Assembly: GCA_003449495.1 (NCBI GenBank)
Contig: DMHJ01000065.1
Location: forward strand, 1-10,724
Origin: Clostridiales bacterium UBA8153
GTDB lineage: Bacteria; Bacillota; Sulfobacillia; UBA8153
Reading direction: 5' to 3'
Length of the DNA stretch: 10,724 bases
Shown here: positions 1 through 6,703 of the stretch, one piece after another
Layout: the number at the start of each line of letters is the position of its first letter
Numbering within the stretch: position 1 is the first letter of the stretch
Translations under genes and position numbers: made by a program
The notes under the pieces: model-generated
Database searches by the model: none
What the model saw: the letters and a program-made list of their open reading frames with translations, nothing else
Told to the model about the DNA's origin: nothing

Positions 1-2
1 AG

Positions 3-608
3 AGTGTGGTCCTGCCTACCCTGGCGGTGGTGACCGGGCCGGGAGAGCTCGGGTATTATGCCCAGCTCCGCGAAGTGCTGGCCGGCTTCGGTCACCCGCT
101 CCCCGCCCTGTGGGCCCGGGCACCCCTAACCCTGGTGGATGCGGTGGTGGGACGTTATGTGGGGCGGCTGGGTCTTCCCGCGGCGGCCCTGGCGGACCGG
201 CCGACGCTGGAAGCGGCCCGGGCGGCCCGGCATGAAGCCCAAGGCGGCGCCCAGCTCCGGCACTCCTTTGCCCGGCTCCGGGATGCGATCGGTGCCGCCT
301 ACGCCGAATTAGAGGCGGCGCTGGGGGGAGAGGAGCCGGGCTACGGCCAGCTGGTGGCGGGAAACCGCGGTCGTGTCCTTGAGCAGGTGGCGTGGCTGGA
401 GCAAAGGACCTATGGGGTCTGGGAAAAGCGCGATGAGGTGGAAGCCCGGCAGTGGTACCGGGTGGAGCAGGCCTGCTTTCCCCGGGGATTGCCCCAGGAA
501 AGGGTCCTTAACCCCTTCCCGTTTCTTCTGCGCTACGGCCGGACCTGGCTGGAGGGTTTGTGCCGGGAGCACTTGGATCCTGCCTACCACCACTTGATAT
601 ATCTCTAG
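3..608 (+). CDS. bshC: BshC, putative cysteine-adding enzyme of bacillithiol synthesis (C-terminal part)
   Basis: This frame is open from the first bases of the window, so the gene begins upstream and only about the last 200 of an expected ~540 residues are visible; the GTG at 6 is not taken as the start. In this family BshC adds cysteine to glucosaminyl-malate, the last step of bacillithiol synthesis in the cytosol. Visible support is the segment LPTLAVVTGPGELGYYAQL near the left edge, which matches the conserved GPGE-x-x-Y core of BshC. A charged, probably coiled-coil stretch follows (bases ~360-470), then the characteristic tail with PQERVLNPFPFLLRYG (bases ~490-540). The stop is TAG at 606-608. 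A 61-base gap separates it from etfB, with no terminator seen. Assignment is by recalled family pattern. The adjacent ETF genes do not bear on its function. Confidence 0.85.
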   Translation, partial: SVVLPTLAVVTGPGELGYYAQLREVLAGFGHPLPALWARAPLTLVDAVVGRYVGRLGLPAAALADRPTLEAARAARHEAQGGAQLRHSFARLRDAIGAAYAELEAALGGEEPGYGQLVAGNRGRVLEQVAWLEQRTYGVWEKRDEVEARQWYRVEQACFPRGLPQERVLNPFPFLLRYGRTWLEGLCREHLDPAYHHLIYL

Positions 609-657
609 TGCCGGGCAGGTGAAGCGACACGTCTGGTGAATGCAGCAGGGAGCTTTT

Positions 658-664
658 GGAGAGG
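658..664 (+). promoter_or_regulatory. Ribosome binding site deciding the etfB start
   Basis: GGAGAGG lies five bases before the GTG at 670. It favours that GTG over the in-frame ATG at 640, which has no comparable site and would add ten residues (MQQGAFGEDG) not expected in the family. Confidence 0.7.
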
Positions 665-669
665 ACGGT

Positions 670-1461
670 GTGCACTTGCGATTTCTCGTCTGCATCAAGC
701 AAGTACCGGAAACCACCGAAGCCAAGATCAACCCCAAGACCGGAACCCTGATCCGCGAGGGCATCCCCAGCATCATCAACCCCTTCGATATGTACGCCTT
801 GGAAGAAGGCATCCGCCTCCGGGATAGACTGGGCGGGGAAGTCGTGGTCATGAGCATGGGGCCTCCCCAGGCCCAGGCGGCCGTGAAGGAAGCCATCGCT
901 TTGGGGGTCGACCGGGGTATCCTGCTGAGCGATCCCGCGTTTGCCGGCGCCGATACGCTCGCTACCGCCTATACCCTGGCCAAGGGCGTGGAGAAACTGG
1001 GGGGCGCCGACCTGATCATCTGCGGCAAGCAGGCCAGCGATGGCGACACCGCCCAGGTGGGGCCGGGACTGGCAGAGGAACTGGACCTGCCCCATGCCAC
1101 CTACGTGCGGAAAATTTCCGCCATCACGGCCGGTGAGATCACCGTGGAACGTCTGGTGGAGGGAGGCATAGAGGTCCTGCGCATGCCGCTGCCGGCCCTG
1201 CTCACCGTGGTAAAGGAGATCAATGAGCCCCGGCTCCCCTCGCTCAAAGGGGTCATGCGCGCCAAACGGGCTGAAGTGCCCACCTGGGGTCAAGCCGAGC
1301 TGGGTACGGACCCGGCGCGGACGGGCATCACGGGTTCCCCCACCCAGGTGGTCCAGGTGTTCACGCCGGAGCTGCGCCGACAGGGCGAGCTGTTGGCCGG
1401 GACAGCCGCCGAACAGGCCGCGGTCCTGATCGAGCGTCTGCGCGCCGCCGCTATGATCTAG
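670..1461 (+). CDS. etfB: Electron transfer flavoprotein beta subunit
   Basis: With EtfA this forms the FAD-containing ETF heterodimer, which passes electrons between a flavin dehydrogenase and other carriers. The start is GTG 670, giving 263 residues that open with MHLRFLVCIKQVPETTEAKI, the standard EtfB beginning; length is typical. Other family landmarks are NPFDMYALEEGIRL (37-50), the stretch SDPAFAGADTLATAYTLA (87-104), GKQASDGDTAQVGPGLAEEL (119-138, nucleotide/FAD contact region) and the ETF-beta signature-like VKEINEPRLPSLKGV (181-195). The GADTLATAYTLA version resembles that of ETFs from anaerobes that use NADH and bifurcate electrons; this is an inference from recalled patterns. The TAG stop overlaps the etfA ribosome binding site by two bases, so the two subunits are almost certainly co-translated. 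No dehydrogenase partner is in the window. Confidence 0.95.
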   Translation: MHLRFLVCIKQVPETTEAKINPKTGTLIREGIPSIINPFDMYALEEGIRLRDRLGGEVVVMSMGPPQAQAAVKEAIALGVDRGILLSDPAFAGADTLATAYTLAKGVEKLGGADLIICGKQASDGDTAQVGPGLAEELDLPHATYVRKISAITAGEITVERLVEGGIEVLRMPLPALLTVVKEINEPRLPSLKGVMRAKRAEVPTWGQAELGTDPARTGITGSPTQVVQVFTPELRRQGELLAGTAAEQAAVLIERLRAAAMI

Positions 1462-1467
1462 GAGGTG
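1460..1467 (+). promoter_or_regulatory. Ribosome binding site of etfA
   Basis: AGGAGGTG begins inside the etfB stop codon and ends six bases before ATG 1474. It sets ATG 1474 as the start rather than the GTG at 1465, which lies within the site. Confidence 0.75.
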
Positions 1468-1473
1468 CGTTCC

Positions 1474-2670
1474 ATGGAAAACATTCGTGTACTTCCGGAA
1501 AAGTGCGCCGGTTGCGAGCTGTGTGTCAGTGCCTGCCCCTTCGGCGCCATCTCCATGGTCGAGGCTTTGGCCGTCATCGACGCCTCCTGCAATCTGTGCG
1601 GCGCCTGTGTGGACGCCTGTGCTTTTGCGGCCATCGAGCTTAGCCGCCCCCAGGCCCGGATGGCCGAACCTGAGCGCACCGGCGGGGTATGGGTGTTTGT
1701 GGAGCACCGGGGCGGCCAGGTGGCCGGGGTGGTCTACGAGCTGTTGGGCGAGGGGGCGAGGCTGGCCTCGCAGCTAGGCGAGGAACTGGGAGCCGTGCTC
1801 CTGGGCGACCGGGTCGAAGGCCTCGCCGGTGAGCTGATCGCCCACGGAGCCCAGGTGGTGTATGTGGCCAGCGCCCCGCCATTGGCGGAGTTGCGCGATG
1901 AGCCGTATACCGCCGTCCTGGCGGCTCTGACCCGGCAATACCGGCCGTCCATCCTGCTGTTCGGCGCCACCGCCGGCGGGCGCTCCCTGGCCCCGCGGCT
2001 GGCCGGTCGCCTGCGCACCGGCCTTACCGCCGACTGCACCGGGTTGGCCATCGACCCGGAAACGCGGCTACTGGTACAGACGCGTCCGGCCTTCGGCGGG
2101 AATGTCATGGCCCGCATCCTCTGTGCCCAACACCGCCCCCAGATGGCGACGGTGCGCCCCCGGGTGATGCAGCGGGCGGAGCGGGTGGCCGGCCGCGCCG
2201 GTAGGCTGGTGGAGGTGCCGGTGCGCGAGGAGGATTTGGGCGCCCGCACCACCGTGGTGGAGCTGGTCCCCGAGCTCGCCCAGACGGTGAACCTGGAGGA
2301 AGCCGACGTCATCGTGGCCGGGGGGAGAGGCCTACAGGACCCCAAGAATTTCCGCCTCATTGGGGAATTGGCCCAGGTGCTGGGGGGAGCGGTGGCCGCC
2401 TCCCGGGCGGCGGTGGACGCCGGCTGGATCCCGTACAAGCACCAGGTGGGCCAGACCGGGAAGACGGTAGCCCCCAAGGTCTACATCGCGGTGGGGATTT
2501 CCGGGGCTATACAGCACCTGGCGGGTATGCAGTCGTCCGATGTCATTGTGGCCATCAACAAGAACCCGGATGCACCCATCTTCAAGGTTGCCACCTACGG
2601 TTTGCTAGGGGATCTCTTTGAGATCGTGCCAGAGCTCACGCTGGCCTGCAAGAAAGTCCTGGCCGGTTAG
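1474..2670 (+). CDS. etfA: Electron transfer flavoprotein alpha subunit with N-terminal 2x[4Fe-4S] ferredoxin domain
   Basis: This 398-residue protein is the alpha partner of EtfB and carries an extra iron-sulfur domain. Residues 11-21 and 39-49 form two C-x2-C-x2-C-x3-C motifs (C11, C14, C17, C21; C39, C42, C45, C49), enough for two [4Fe-4S] clusters; the second lacks the usual proline after its last cysteine. The ETF-alpha domain I follows, with [20 protein letters not shown] in the middle. The C-terminal FAD domain is complete: SRAAVDAGW from 310, HQVGQTGKT (323-331), [14 protein letters not shown], and [16 protein letters not shown] from 361. Ferredoxin-fused EtfA proteins are known from clostridial lactate dehydrogenase and caffeyl-CoA reductase complexes, where the ETF bifurcates electrons between NAD and ferredoxin. 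A similar role here is inferred, since the partner dehydrogenase is not visible. Location is the cytosol or membrane face. Confidence 0.95.
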   Translation: MENIRVLPEKCAGCELCVSACPFGAISMVEALAVIDASCNLCGACVDACAFAAIELSRPQARMAEPERTGGVWVFVEHRGGQVAGVVYELLGEGARLASQLGEELGAVLLGDRVEGLAGELIAHGAQVVYVASAPPLAELRDEPYTAVLAALTRQYRPSILLFGATAGGRSLAPRLAGRLRTGLTADCTGLAIDPETRLLVQTRPAFGGNVMARILCAQHRPQMATVRPRVMQRAERVAGRAGRLVEVPVREEDLGARTTVVELVPELAQTVNLEEADVIVAGGRGLQDPKNFRLIGELAQVLGGAVAASRAAVDAGWIPYKHQVGQTGKTVAPKVYIAVGISGAIQHLAGMQSSDVIVAINKNPDAPIFKVATYGLLGDLFEIVPELTLACKKVLAG

Positions 2671-2675
2671 GCCGG

Positions 2676-2724
2676 GCGGCGCCGGGAAAAGGGGCCCCGG
2701 TGGGGTATTGCCTCCCGGCGCGGC
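2676..2724 (+). terminator. Imperfect GC-rich inverted repeat after etfA (weak terminator candidate)
   Basis: GCGGCGCCGGG (2676-2686) can pair with CCCGGCGCGGC (2714-2724) at ten of eleven positions, with a 27-base loop. No T-run follows, so it is not a classical intrinsic terminator; it may only protect the etfA 3' end. It overlaps the candidate dprA promoter, and in GC-rich DNA such pairing can arise by chance. Confidence 0.25.
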
Positions 2725-2736
2725 TTGCCCTATGAT
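2708..2736 (+). promoter_or_regulatory. Candidate sigma-A promoter for the dprA-like gene
   Basis: TTGCCT (2708-2713) and TATGAT (2731-2736) are separated by exactly 17 bases, matching 4/6 and 5/6 of the vegetative consensus. Transcription would begin near 2743, about 28 bases before GTG 2771. This makes the in-frame ATGs at 2618 and 2732 (the latter inside the -10) unlikely starts. Confidence 0.5.
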
Positions 2737-2756
2737 AGGCCGGGGGCCGGTGGTCC

Positions 2757-2764
2757 AGGGGGAG
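2757..2764 (+). promoter_or_regulatory. Ribosome binding site deciding the dprA-like start
   Basis: AGGGGGAG ends six bases before GTG 2771. No comparable site precedes ATG 2732 or GTG 2750. Confidence 0.6.
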
Positions 2765-2770
2765 TCTCTG

Positions 2771-3451
2771 GTGGACTACCCGGGTGAGAGGGTTGCCCGG
2801 ACGCTGGCCCGGTCCGACCGGGACTATCCATGGCTGCTGGGCCAAATCTACGATCCCCCGGCGCACGTTTTCGTGGAGGGACGCGGGTGCCCTCCCGGTC
2901 TCCGCGTGGCGGTGGTGGGCTCCTTCGATCCTACCCCGGCCCGGACGACACTGGCGTTTCGGCTGGGATACCAGCTGGCCCGGGCCGGCGCAGTGGTGGT
3001 AGGCGGCCTGTTCCCTGGGATCGCCGCCGTCGCCCACCGGGGCGCCTTGGCCGCAGGCGGCTCCAGCATTGCGGTACTGGCCTGGGGTCTGGACTGGCCG
3101 GTGCCCGCCGGGCTCCAAAAGCTGCGGGGTGAGCTGGCCAGGCGGGGGATGGTGTTGTCGGAGTACCCGGCCCGGACACCGCCGTCGCTCCGGCAGTACC
3201 GGGCCAGTGGCCGGGTGATCTCCGGGCTAGCCCACGGGATGGTGATCGTGGACGGCCGGTGGCCGGGGCAGGAGCTGCTCCCGGCCGATTTCGCGTTGGA
3301 GCAGGGACGCGAGGTGCTGGCCGTCCCCGGGGAGGCGGGGTCGCCCTTGGGTGCCCTGCCCGGGGTGCTGCTTGACTGCGGGGCAGTATCGGCGTTGAGC
3401 GGTCGCCAAGTGGTGGCGGCCATCCGCGAGGCAGGCTGGGACACCGTTTGA
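2771..3451 (+). CDS. dprA: Divergent DprA/Smf-like protein
   Basis: DprA binds single-stranded DNA and loads RecA during natural transformation. This 226-residue product has the overall Rossmann-like plan of the family: DYPWLLGQIYDPP (18-30), then VAVVGSF (46-52), AHRGALAAGGSSIAVLAWGL (88-107), the LSEYP segment (129-133) and GREVLAVPGEAGSPLGALPG (179-198). Its place just before topA is the usual dprA position. Several hallmark residues are changed. VGSR reads VGSF, SG-x-A-x-GID reads GGLFPGIAA (78-86), the RNR of the F-P-x-R-N-R block is S-G-R (146-148), and the SGSL-x-T block reads PGQELLPA (165-172). The N-terminal SAM/HhH domain and C-terminal winged helix of longer DprAs are absent. The frame is intact, so it is a gene, not an obvious pseudogene, but DNA binding may be altered. 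The chosen start rests on a promoter and ribosome binding site. Confidence 0.8.
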   Translation: MDYPGERVARTLARSDRDYPWLLGQIYDPPAHVFVEGRGCPPGLRVAVVGSFDPTPARTTLAFRLGYQLARAGAVVVGGLFPGIAAVAHRGALAAGGSSIAVLAWGLDWPVPAGLQKLRGELARRGMVLSEYPARTPPSLRQYRASGRVISGLAHGMVIVDGRWPGQELLPADFALEQGREVLAVPGEAGSPLGALPGVLLDCGAVSALSGRQVVAAIREAGWDTV

Positions 3452-3476
3452 GCGGGCTGCTCCCCCTGCATATTGT
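3448..3476 (+). promoter_or_regulatory. Candidate sigma-A promoter for topA
   Basis: TTGAGC (3448-3453) overlaps the dprA stop codon and is followed after 17 bases by TATTGT (3471-3476). Each hexamer matches 4/6 of consensus. A start near 3483 would coincide with the hairpin at 3483-3501. The hexamers are only moderate, so topA may instead be read mainly from the upstream promoter. Confidence 0.35.
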
Positions 3477-3482
3477 GGTGAC

Positions 3483-3501
3483 GGCGCGGTGCAGCCGCGC
3501 C
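3483..3501 (+). other. Perfect 7-bp GC hairpin in the topA leader
   Basis: GGCGCGG (3483-3489) and CCGCGCC (3495-3501) pair perfectly around the loop TGCAG. No T-run follows, so it is not a standard terminator. It lies 28 bases before the topA start and may be a 5' mRNA stem or a weak attenuator. Confidence 0.4.
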
Positions 3502-3513
3502 ATTGGTCGTGGC

Positions 3514-3520
3514 AGAAGGA
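3514..3520 (+). promoter_or_regulatory. Ribosome binding site deciding the topA TTG start
   Basis: AGAAGGA lies nine bases before TTG 3530. The family's N-terminus (a few residues, then LVIVESPAKAKTI) fits this TTG rather than an upstream in-frame codon at 3503. Confidence 0.6.
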
Positions 3521-3529
3521 TGGTGTAGG

Positions 3530-5605
3530 TTGCCCAAACCATTGGTTATCGTAGAGTCGCCGGCTAAAGCTAAGACCATCGAGAAACTGTTGGGACGCCG
3601 CTACACGGTGAAGGCCTCCCTGGGCCATGTGCGGGATCTGCCGCGCAGCCGGCTGGGGGTGGACGTCGCCCAGGGGTTTGTCCCCAAATACATCACCATC
3701 CGGGGCAAGGGACCGGTGCTGAAAGAACTGCGGGAGAGCGCCAAGAAGGCAGACGGCGTGTTGCTGGCCACCGACCCGGACCGGGAGGGGGAGGCCATAT
3801 CCTGGCACCTGGCCCAACTTCTGCAGCTGGGTGAGGAGACGCCTTGCCGGGTGGAGTTCAACGAGATCACCAAAGACGTGGTCAAGGAAGCCATGGGGCG
3901 TCCCCGCCCCATCGACCGGGATCTGGTTCATTCCCAGCAGGCCCGGCGTGTCCTGGACCGCCTGGTGGGGTACAGCCTCAGCCCTTTGCTGTGGCGGAAA
4001 CTCCGGCCCGGCCTGAGCGCCGGCCGGGTGCAGTCGGCGGCACTGCGCTTGATCTGCGACCGGGAGCGGGAGATCCGTGACTTCTTGCCGGAAGAGTACT
4101 GGACGCTCAGCGCCCAGTTACGTACGGACCAGGGCGAGGAGCTGGAGGCGCGCCATCACGGAGGGCGTCTCGAGCATGAGGATGCCGTCCGGTCCGCCAT
4201 GGGAGAGCTGGCGGGGCAGGCCTTCGTGGTCCATGCCGTATATCGCCGCGAGCGAAGGCGCTTGCCGCAGCGGGCCTTTTCCACCAGCACCCTCCAGCAG
4301 GAGTCCTGGCGCAAGCTGGGATTTACCGCCCGGCGCACCATGCGGGTGGCCCAGCAGCTGTATGAAGGGTTGGAGCTGGAGGGGGAGGGGGCGGTCGGTC
4401 TCATTACCTACGTCAGGACCGACTCTACCCGGGTGAGCGAGCAGGCCGCCGGGGAATGCCGGACCTACCTGCTCCGGCGGTTTGGCGCTGCTTTCCTGGG
4501 TGAGTCCAGGCCGCAGCCGGGCGAGGGGCGGGCGGGGGCCCATGAAGCCATCCGTCCCACCTCGGTACTGAGGGAACCCGAAAAGGTCAAAACCTCTCTC
4601 ACCGGCGAGCAGTACCGCCTGTACCGGCTGGTCTGGGAGCGCATGGTGGCCAGCGAAATGGCGGCGGCAGTATATGATACGGTGGCCGTGGAGCTGAGTG
4701 CCGGATGCCACCAGTTCCGGGCCGCCGGTTCGACGCTCAAAGCCCCCGGCTTCACGGTGCTGTACAGCGAAGGCCGGGACGATGAAGATAACGAGTGCGA
4801 GGAGCGGCTACCCGGCATGGAGGCGGGAGACCGTCTTGCCTTGGTCAAACTGATACCCCGCCAGCACCACACACAGCCCCCTCCTCGCTACACCGAGGCC
4901 ACCCTGGTGAAGGTCCTAGAGGAAAAGGGTATCGGCCGGCCCAGCACCTACGCGCCGATTATCGACACCATCGAGCAACGCGACTATGTGCGCAGGGATG
5001 ACCGGCGTCTCAGGCCCACCGAACTCGGCCTTTTGGTCATCGAGCTTCTGCGCCAGTATTTCCCCGATATCATCAACATTGAGTTTACCGCCGGTCTGGA
5101 ATCCCGGTTGGATTTGGTGGAGGCAGGCCAAGCCGGGTGGCAGGGCGTGGTGGCCGGCTTCTACGCTCCCTTCGCCCGCAGCCTGGAGGAGGCCGAAGCC
5201 GGCATCGGCGGCCTGGAACTGGGCGATGAGGAGACCGGCGAACAGTGCCCGGAGTGCCACCGTCACCTGGTCATCAAGCGCGGACGCTACGGGAAGTTCG
5301 TGGCCTGCCCCGGGTTTCCCGCCTGCCGGTACACCCGGCCCTTGCTGCAAGAGATCGGGGTGGACTGCTCGCAGTGCGGTCAACCCTGGGTGGAGCGCAG
5401 GAGCAAGAAGGGGCGGGCTTTCTACGGCTGCTCCGGCTACCCGGCGTGTGACGCCGTCAGTTGGAACCGCCCGGTGGCCCGGGTATGCCCGGTGTGCAGC
5501 GCACAGCTGGTGGAGAAAGAGAGCAGGCGGCAGGGGCTCCGCCACGTTTGCTCGCGCCGGGAATGTGGCTTCCAGGAGGCGCCGGCGACCGGCGAGGAAA
5601 GCTGA
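3530..5605 (+). CDS. topA: DNA topoisomerase I (type IA)
   Basis: This enzyme relaxes negatively supercoiled DNA through a covalent 5'-phosphotyrosine intermediate. From TTG 3530 it has 691 residues, a typical Firmicutes TopA length. The Toprim domain is complete: VIVESPAKAKTI with catalytic E9, and DPDREGEAISWHL with D82, D84 and E86. SAGRVQSAAL begins at 163. The active-site block GLITYVRTDSTRVS carries the nucleophile Y294. EEKGIGRPSTYAPIIDTI marks the distal core. The C-terminus holds three zinc-ribbon modules with four cysteines each: C573/C576/C593/C599, C613/C616/C634/C640 and C653/C656/C674/C679. It follows dprA as in many Firmicutes and may have its own promoter with a short hairpin leader. 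Nothing looks truncated. Confidence 0.97.
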   Translation: MPKPLVIVESPAKAKTIEKLLGRRYTVKASLGHVRDLPRSRLGVDVAQGFVPKYITIRGKGPVLKELRESAKKADGVLLATDPDREGEAISWHLAQLLQLGEETPCRVEFNEITKDVVKEAMGRPRPIDRDLVHSQQARRVLDRLVGYSLSPLLWRKLRPGLSAGRVQSAALRLICDREREIRDFLPEEYWTLSAQLRTDQGEELEARHHGGRLEHEDAVRSAMGELAGQAFVVHAVYRRERRRLPQRAFSTSTLQQESWRKLGFTARRTMRVAQQLYEGLELEGEGAVGLITYVRTDSTRVSEQAAGECRTYLLRRFGAAFLGESRPQPGEGRAGAHEAIRPTSVLREPEKVKTSLTGEQYRLYRLVWERMVASEMAAAVYDTVAVELSAGCHQFRAAGSTLKAPGFTVLYSEGRDDEDNECEERLPGMEAGDRLALVKLIPRQHHTQPPPRYTEATLVKVLEEKGIGRPSTYAPIIDTIEQRDYVRRDDRRLRPTELGLLVIELLRQYFPDIINIEFTAGLESRLDLVEAGQAGWQGVVAGFYAPFARSLEEAEAGIGGLELGDEETGEQCPECHRHLVIKRGRYGKFVACPGFPACRYTRPLLQEIGVDCSQCGQPWVERRSKKGRAFYGCSGYPACDAVSWNRPVARVCPVCSAQLVEKESRRQGLRHVCSRRECGFQEAPATGEES

Positions 5606-5614
5606 CCGGATACG

Positions 5615-5630
5615 GTCACAATATTATGAC
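5615..5630. promoter_or_regulatory. AT-rich 16-bp near-palindrome upstream of the xerC promoter
   Basis: GTCACAATATTATGAC reads as GTCA-x-AATATT-x-TGAC on both strands, with only one mismatched pair (positions 5 and 12). It lies seven bases before the -35 hexamer, about -58 to -43 from the predicted start. It stands out from its GC-rich surroundings. It could be an operator for a dimeric regulator or an UP-element-like sequence. It does not match the CodY box as I know it. Confidence 0.4.
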
Positions 5631-5637
5631 GAAGTGG

Positions 5638-5666
5638 TTGCGCCTTGTGCAGATAGGTGCTATGAT
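5638..5666 (+). promoter_or_regulatory. Sigma-A promoter of the xerC-hslV-hslU-codY operon
   Basis: TTGCGC (5638-5643) and TATGAT (5661-5666) are separated by 17 bases, and TGC immediately before the -10 gives an extended -10 element. The -10 matches 5/6 of consensus and the -35 only 3/6. Transcription would start near 5673, leaving an ~83-base leader before the xerC GTG. Confidence 0.6.
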
Positions 5667-5674
5667 GAGTGGCG

Positions 5675-5726
5675 TGGGTCTATGCTATCGCGGTCAATCT
5701 GCCAGGAGAGTAGACCCGGTGACGGG
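5675..5726 (+). other. Foldable 5' leader of the xerC operon with two competing stems
   Basis: GGGTCTA (5676-5682) is perfectly complementary to TAGACCC (5711-5717), and flanking T-G pairs extend the stem to nine. The 3' arm overlaps a second hairpin, CCCG-GTGA-CGGG (5715-5726), which has a GNRA-type loop, so the two cannot form together. A further possible pairing, CTATC (5685-5689) with GATAG (5738-5742), ends three bases before the ribosome binding site. It matches no riboswitch class I know. Confidence 0.35.
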
Positions 5727-5755
5727 AATATGCGGCGGATAGTGAAGGAAGAGCT

Positions 5756-6703
5756 GTGTTGTTGCCTGCACCTTCGGCGCCTGGCGCCGGTCATGCCTTG
5801 GTCGATGAGTTCATGCTGGAATTGGTGGCTACCGGACGGGCTTCCCGGCACACCCTGGAAAGCTATGGCCTGGACCTTAAGCAGTACCTGACCTTCCTGG
5901 AAAGCGCCGGCTGGGGTGTCCTGGAGGCATCCGGTGGGCTAGTGGGCCAGTACCTGCGCCACCTGCACGGCCAAGGGTACGCCGGTTCGTCTTTGGCGCG
6001 CAAGCTCTCTTCGCTCCGCTCCTTCTACAAATACCTCGTCCGGGAAGGACGGATCGGCCAAGATCCCACCCGGGACATGGAGCCGGTGAAAAGGCGGCAC
6101 GCCCTCCCCCGGTTCCTGGAAGTGGCCGAAGTCGAAAGCCTCCTGGCCTCCGTGGACGTCACCACCCCGCTGGGCGCGCGCGACTCGGCACTTTTGGAGA
6201 GCATCTACGGCGCCGGCTTGCGAGTGTCCGAGGCGGTGGGACTGGACCTAGGCTCGGTGGACTACTCCATCGGCTGCGTCCAGGTGCGCGGCAAGGGCGG
6301 GAAAGAACGCTTCGTGCCCCTGGGCTCGGTGGCCCTGGAGAAGCTGGGCCATTACGTGACCTGGGCGCGCCCTCAACTCGCGGCTAAGGTGGTCAAGGCC
6401 GGGTCCCGGCAAAGAGCGGCGCTGTTCCTCAATGCCCGGGGCGGGCGCCTCAGCTCCCGCAGTGTCGGGCGCATCCTCGGGCGCTATCTGGGCGGGCAAC
6501 CCGTCCGGGAAGCCACGCCGCACACGCTGCGCCACTCCTTCGCCACCCACTTGGTGGCCAACGGGGCAGACCTGCGCTCGGTCCAGGAAATGCTGGGTCA
6601 CGCCAGCGTGGCCACCACCCAGATCTACACCCATGTCACGCCGCAGCGCTTGAAGGCAGTATATGACCGCAGCCATCCCCGGTCGGGAAGGGATAAGGAG
6701 TGA
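5756..6703 (+). CDS. xerC: Tyrosine recombinase XerC
   Basis: XerC works with XerD at dif to resolve chromosome dimers; this gene sits where codV/xerC is found in Firmicutes, before hslVU-codY. The 315-residue product has an N-terminal SAM-like core-binding domain (about 16-105, from [20 protein letters not shown]) and a C-terminal catalytic domain. All catalytic residues are visible: R156 in [10 protein letters not shown]180 in [10 protein letters not shown]256 and R259 in [12 protein letters not shown]282 in [12 protein letters not shown], and nucleophile Y291. GTG 5756 is chosen because AAGGA at 5745-5749 is well spaced; the first ~14 residues are rich in Ala/Pro/Gly and not conserved, so a later start cannot be excluded. 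Its TGA stop overlaps the hslV ATG by one base. XerD cannot be excluded by sequence alone, but gene order favours XerC. Confidence 0.93.
   Translation: MLLPAPSAPGAGHALVDEFMLELVATGRASRHTLESYGLDLKQYLTFLESAGWGVLEASGGLVGQYLRHLHGQGYAGSSLARKLSSLRSFYKYLVREGRIGQDPTRDMEPVKRRHALPRFLEVAEVESLLASVDVTTPLGARDSALLESIYGAGLRVSEAVGLDLGSVDYSIGCVQVRGKGGKERFVPLGSVALEKLGHYVTWARPQLAAKVVKAGSRQRAALFLNARGGRLSSRSVGRILGRYLGGQPVREATPHTLRHSFATHLVANGADLRSVQEMLGHASVATTQIYTHVTPQRLKAVYDRSHPRSGRDKE

Noticed and set aside
573..603. Weak promoter TTGGAT-N19-TATATC before etfB
   Set aside because: The -35 matches only 3/6, the spacer is long, and the hexamers lie in the bshC coding end.
1452..1457. TATGAT at the end of etfB as a promoter for etfA
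   Set aside because: It encodes the last residues of EtfB, and the sequence 17 bases upstream (ATCGAG) is not a -35.
508..1707. Long minus-strand open frame (399 codons) opposite etfB and etfA
   Set aside because: It is antisense to two convincing family proteins, its product is rich in Gly/His/Gln without recognizable motifs, and long antisense frames are expected in GC-rich genes.
1734..2477. Minus-strand open frame (247 codons) inside etfA
   Set aside because: The product is Ser/Arg/Pro-rich with no family motif and lies opposite conserved ETF-alpha sequence.
2618..2770. Longer dprA start at ATG 2618 or ATG 2732
   Set aside because: 2618 lies inside etfA and 2732 inside the probable -10 hexamer; neither has a ribosome binding site, while GTG 2771 does.
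5607..5634. Possible dif site near xerC (TTATGACGAAG resembles a XerD arm)
   Set aside because: The 11 bases where the XerC arm should be (CGGATACGGTC) do not resemble a dif arm.
5705..5755. GGAGAGTAGA resembling the 5' end of a tetrahydrofolate riboswitch
   Set aside because: Only about 50 bases remain before the start codon, too few for that class, and the other conserved segments are not present.
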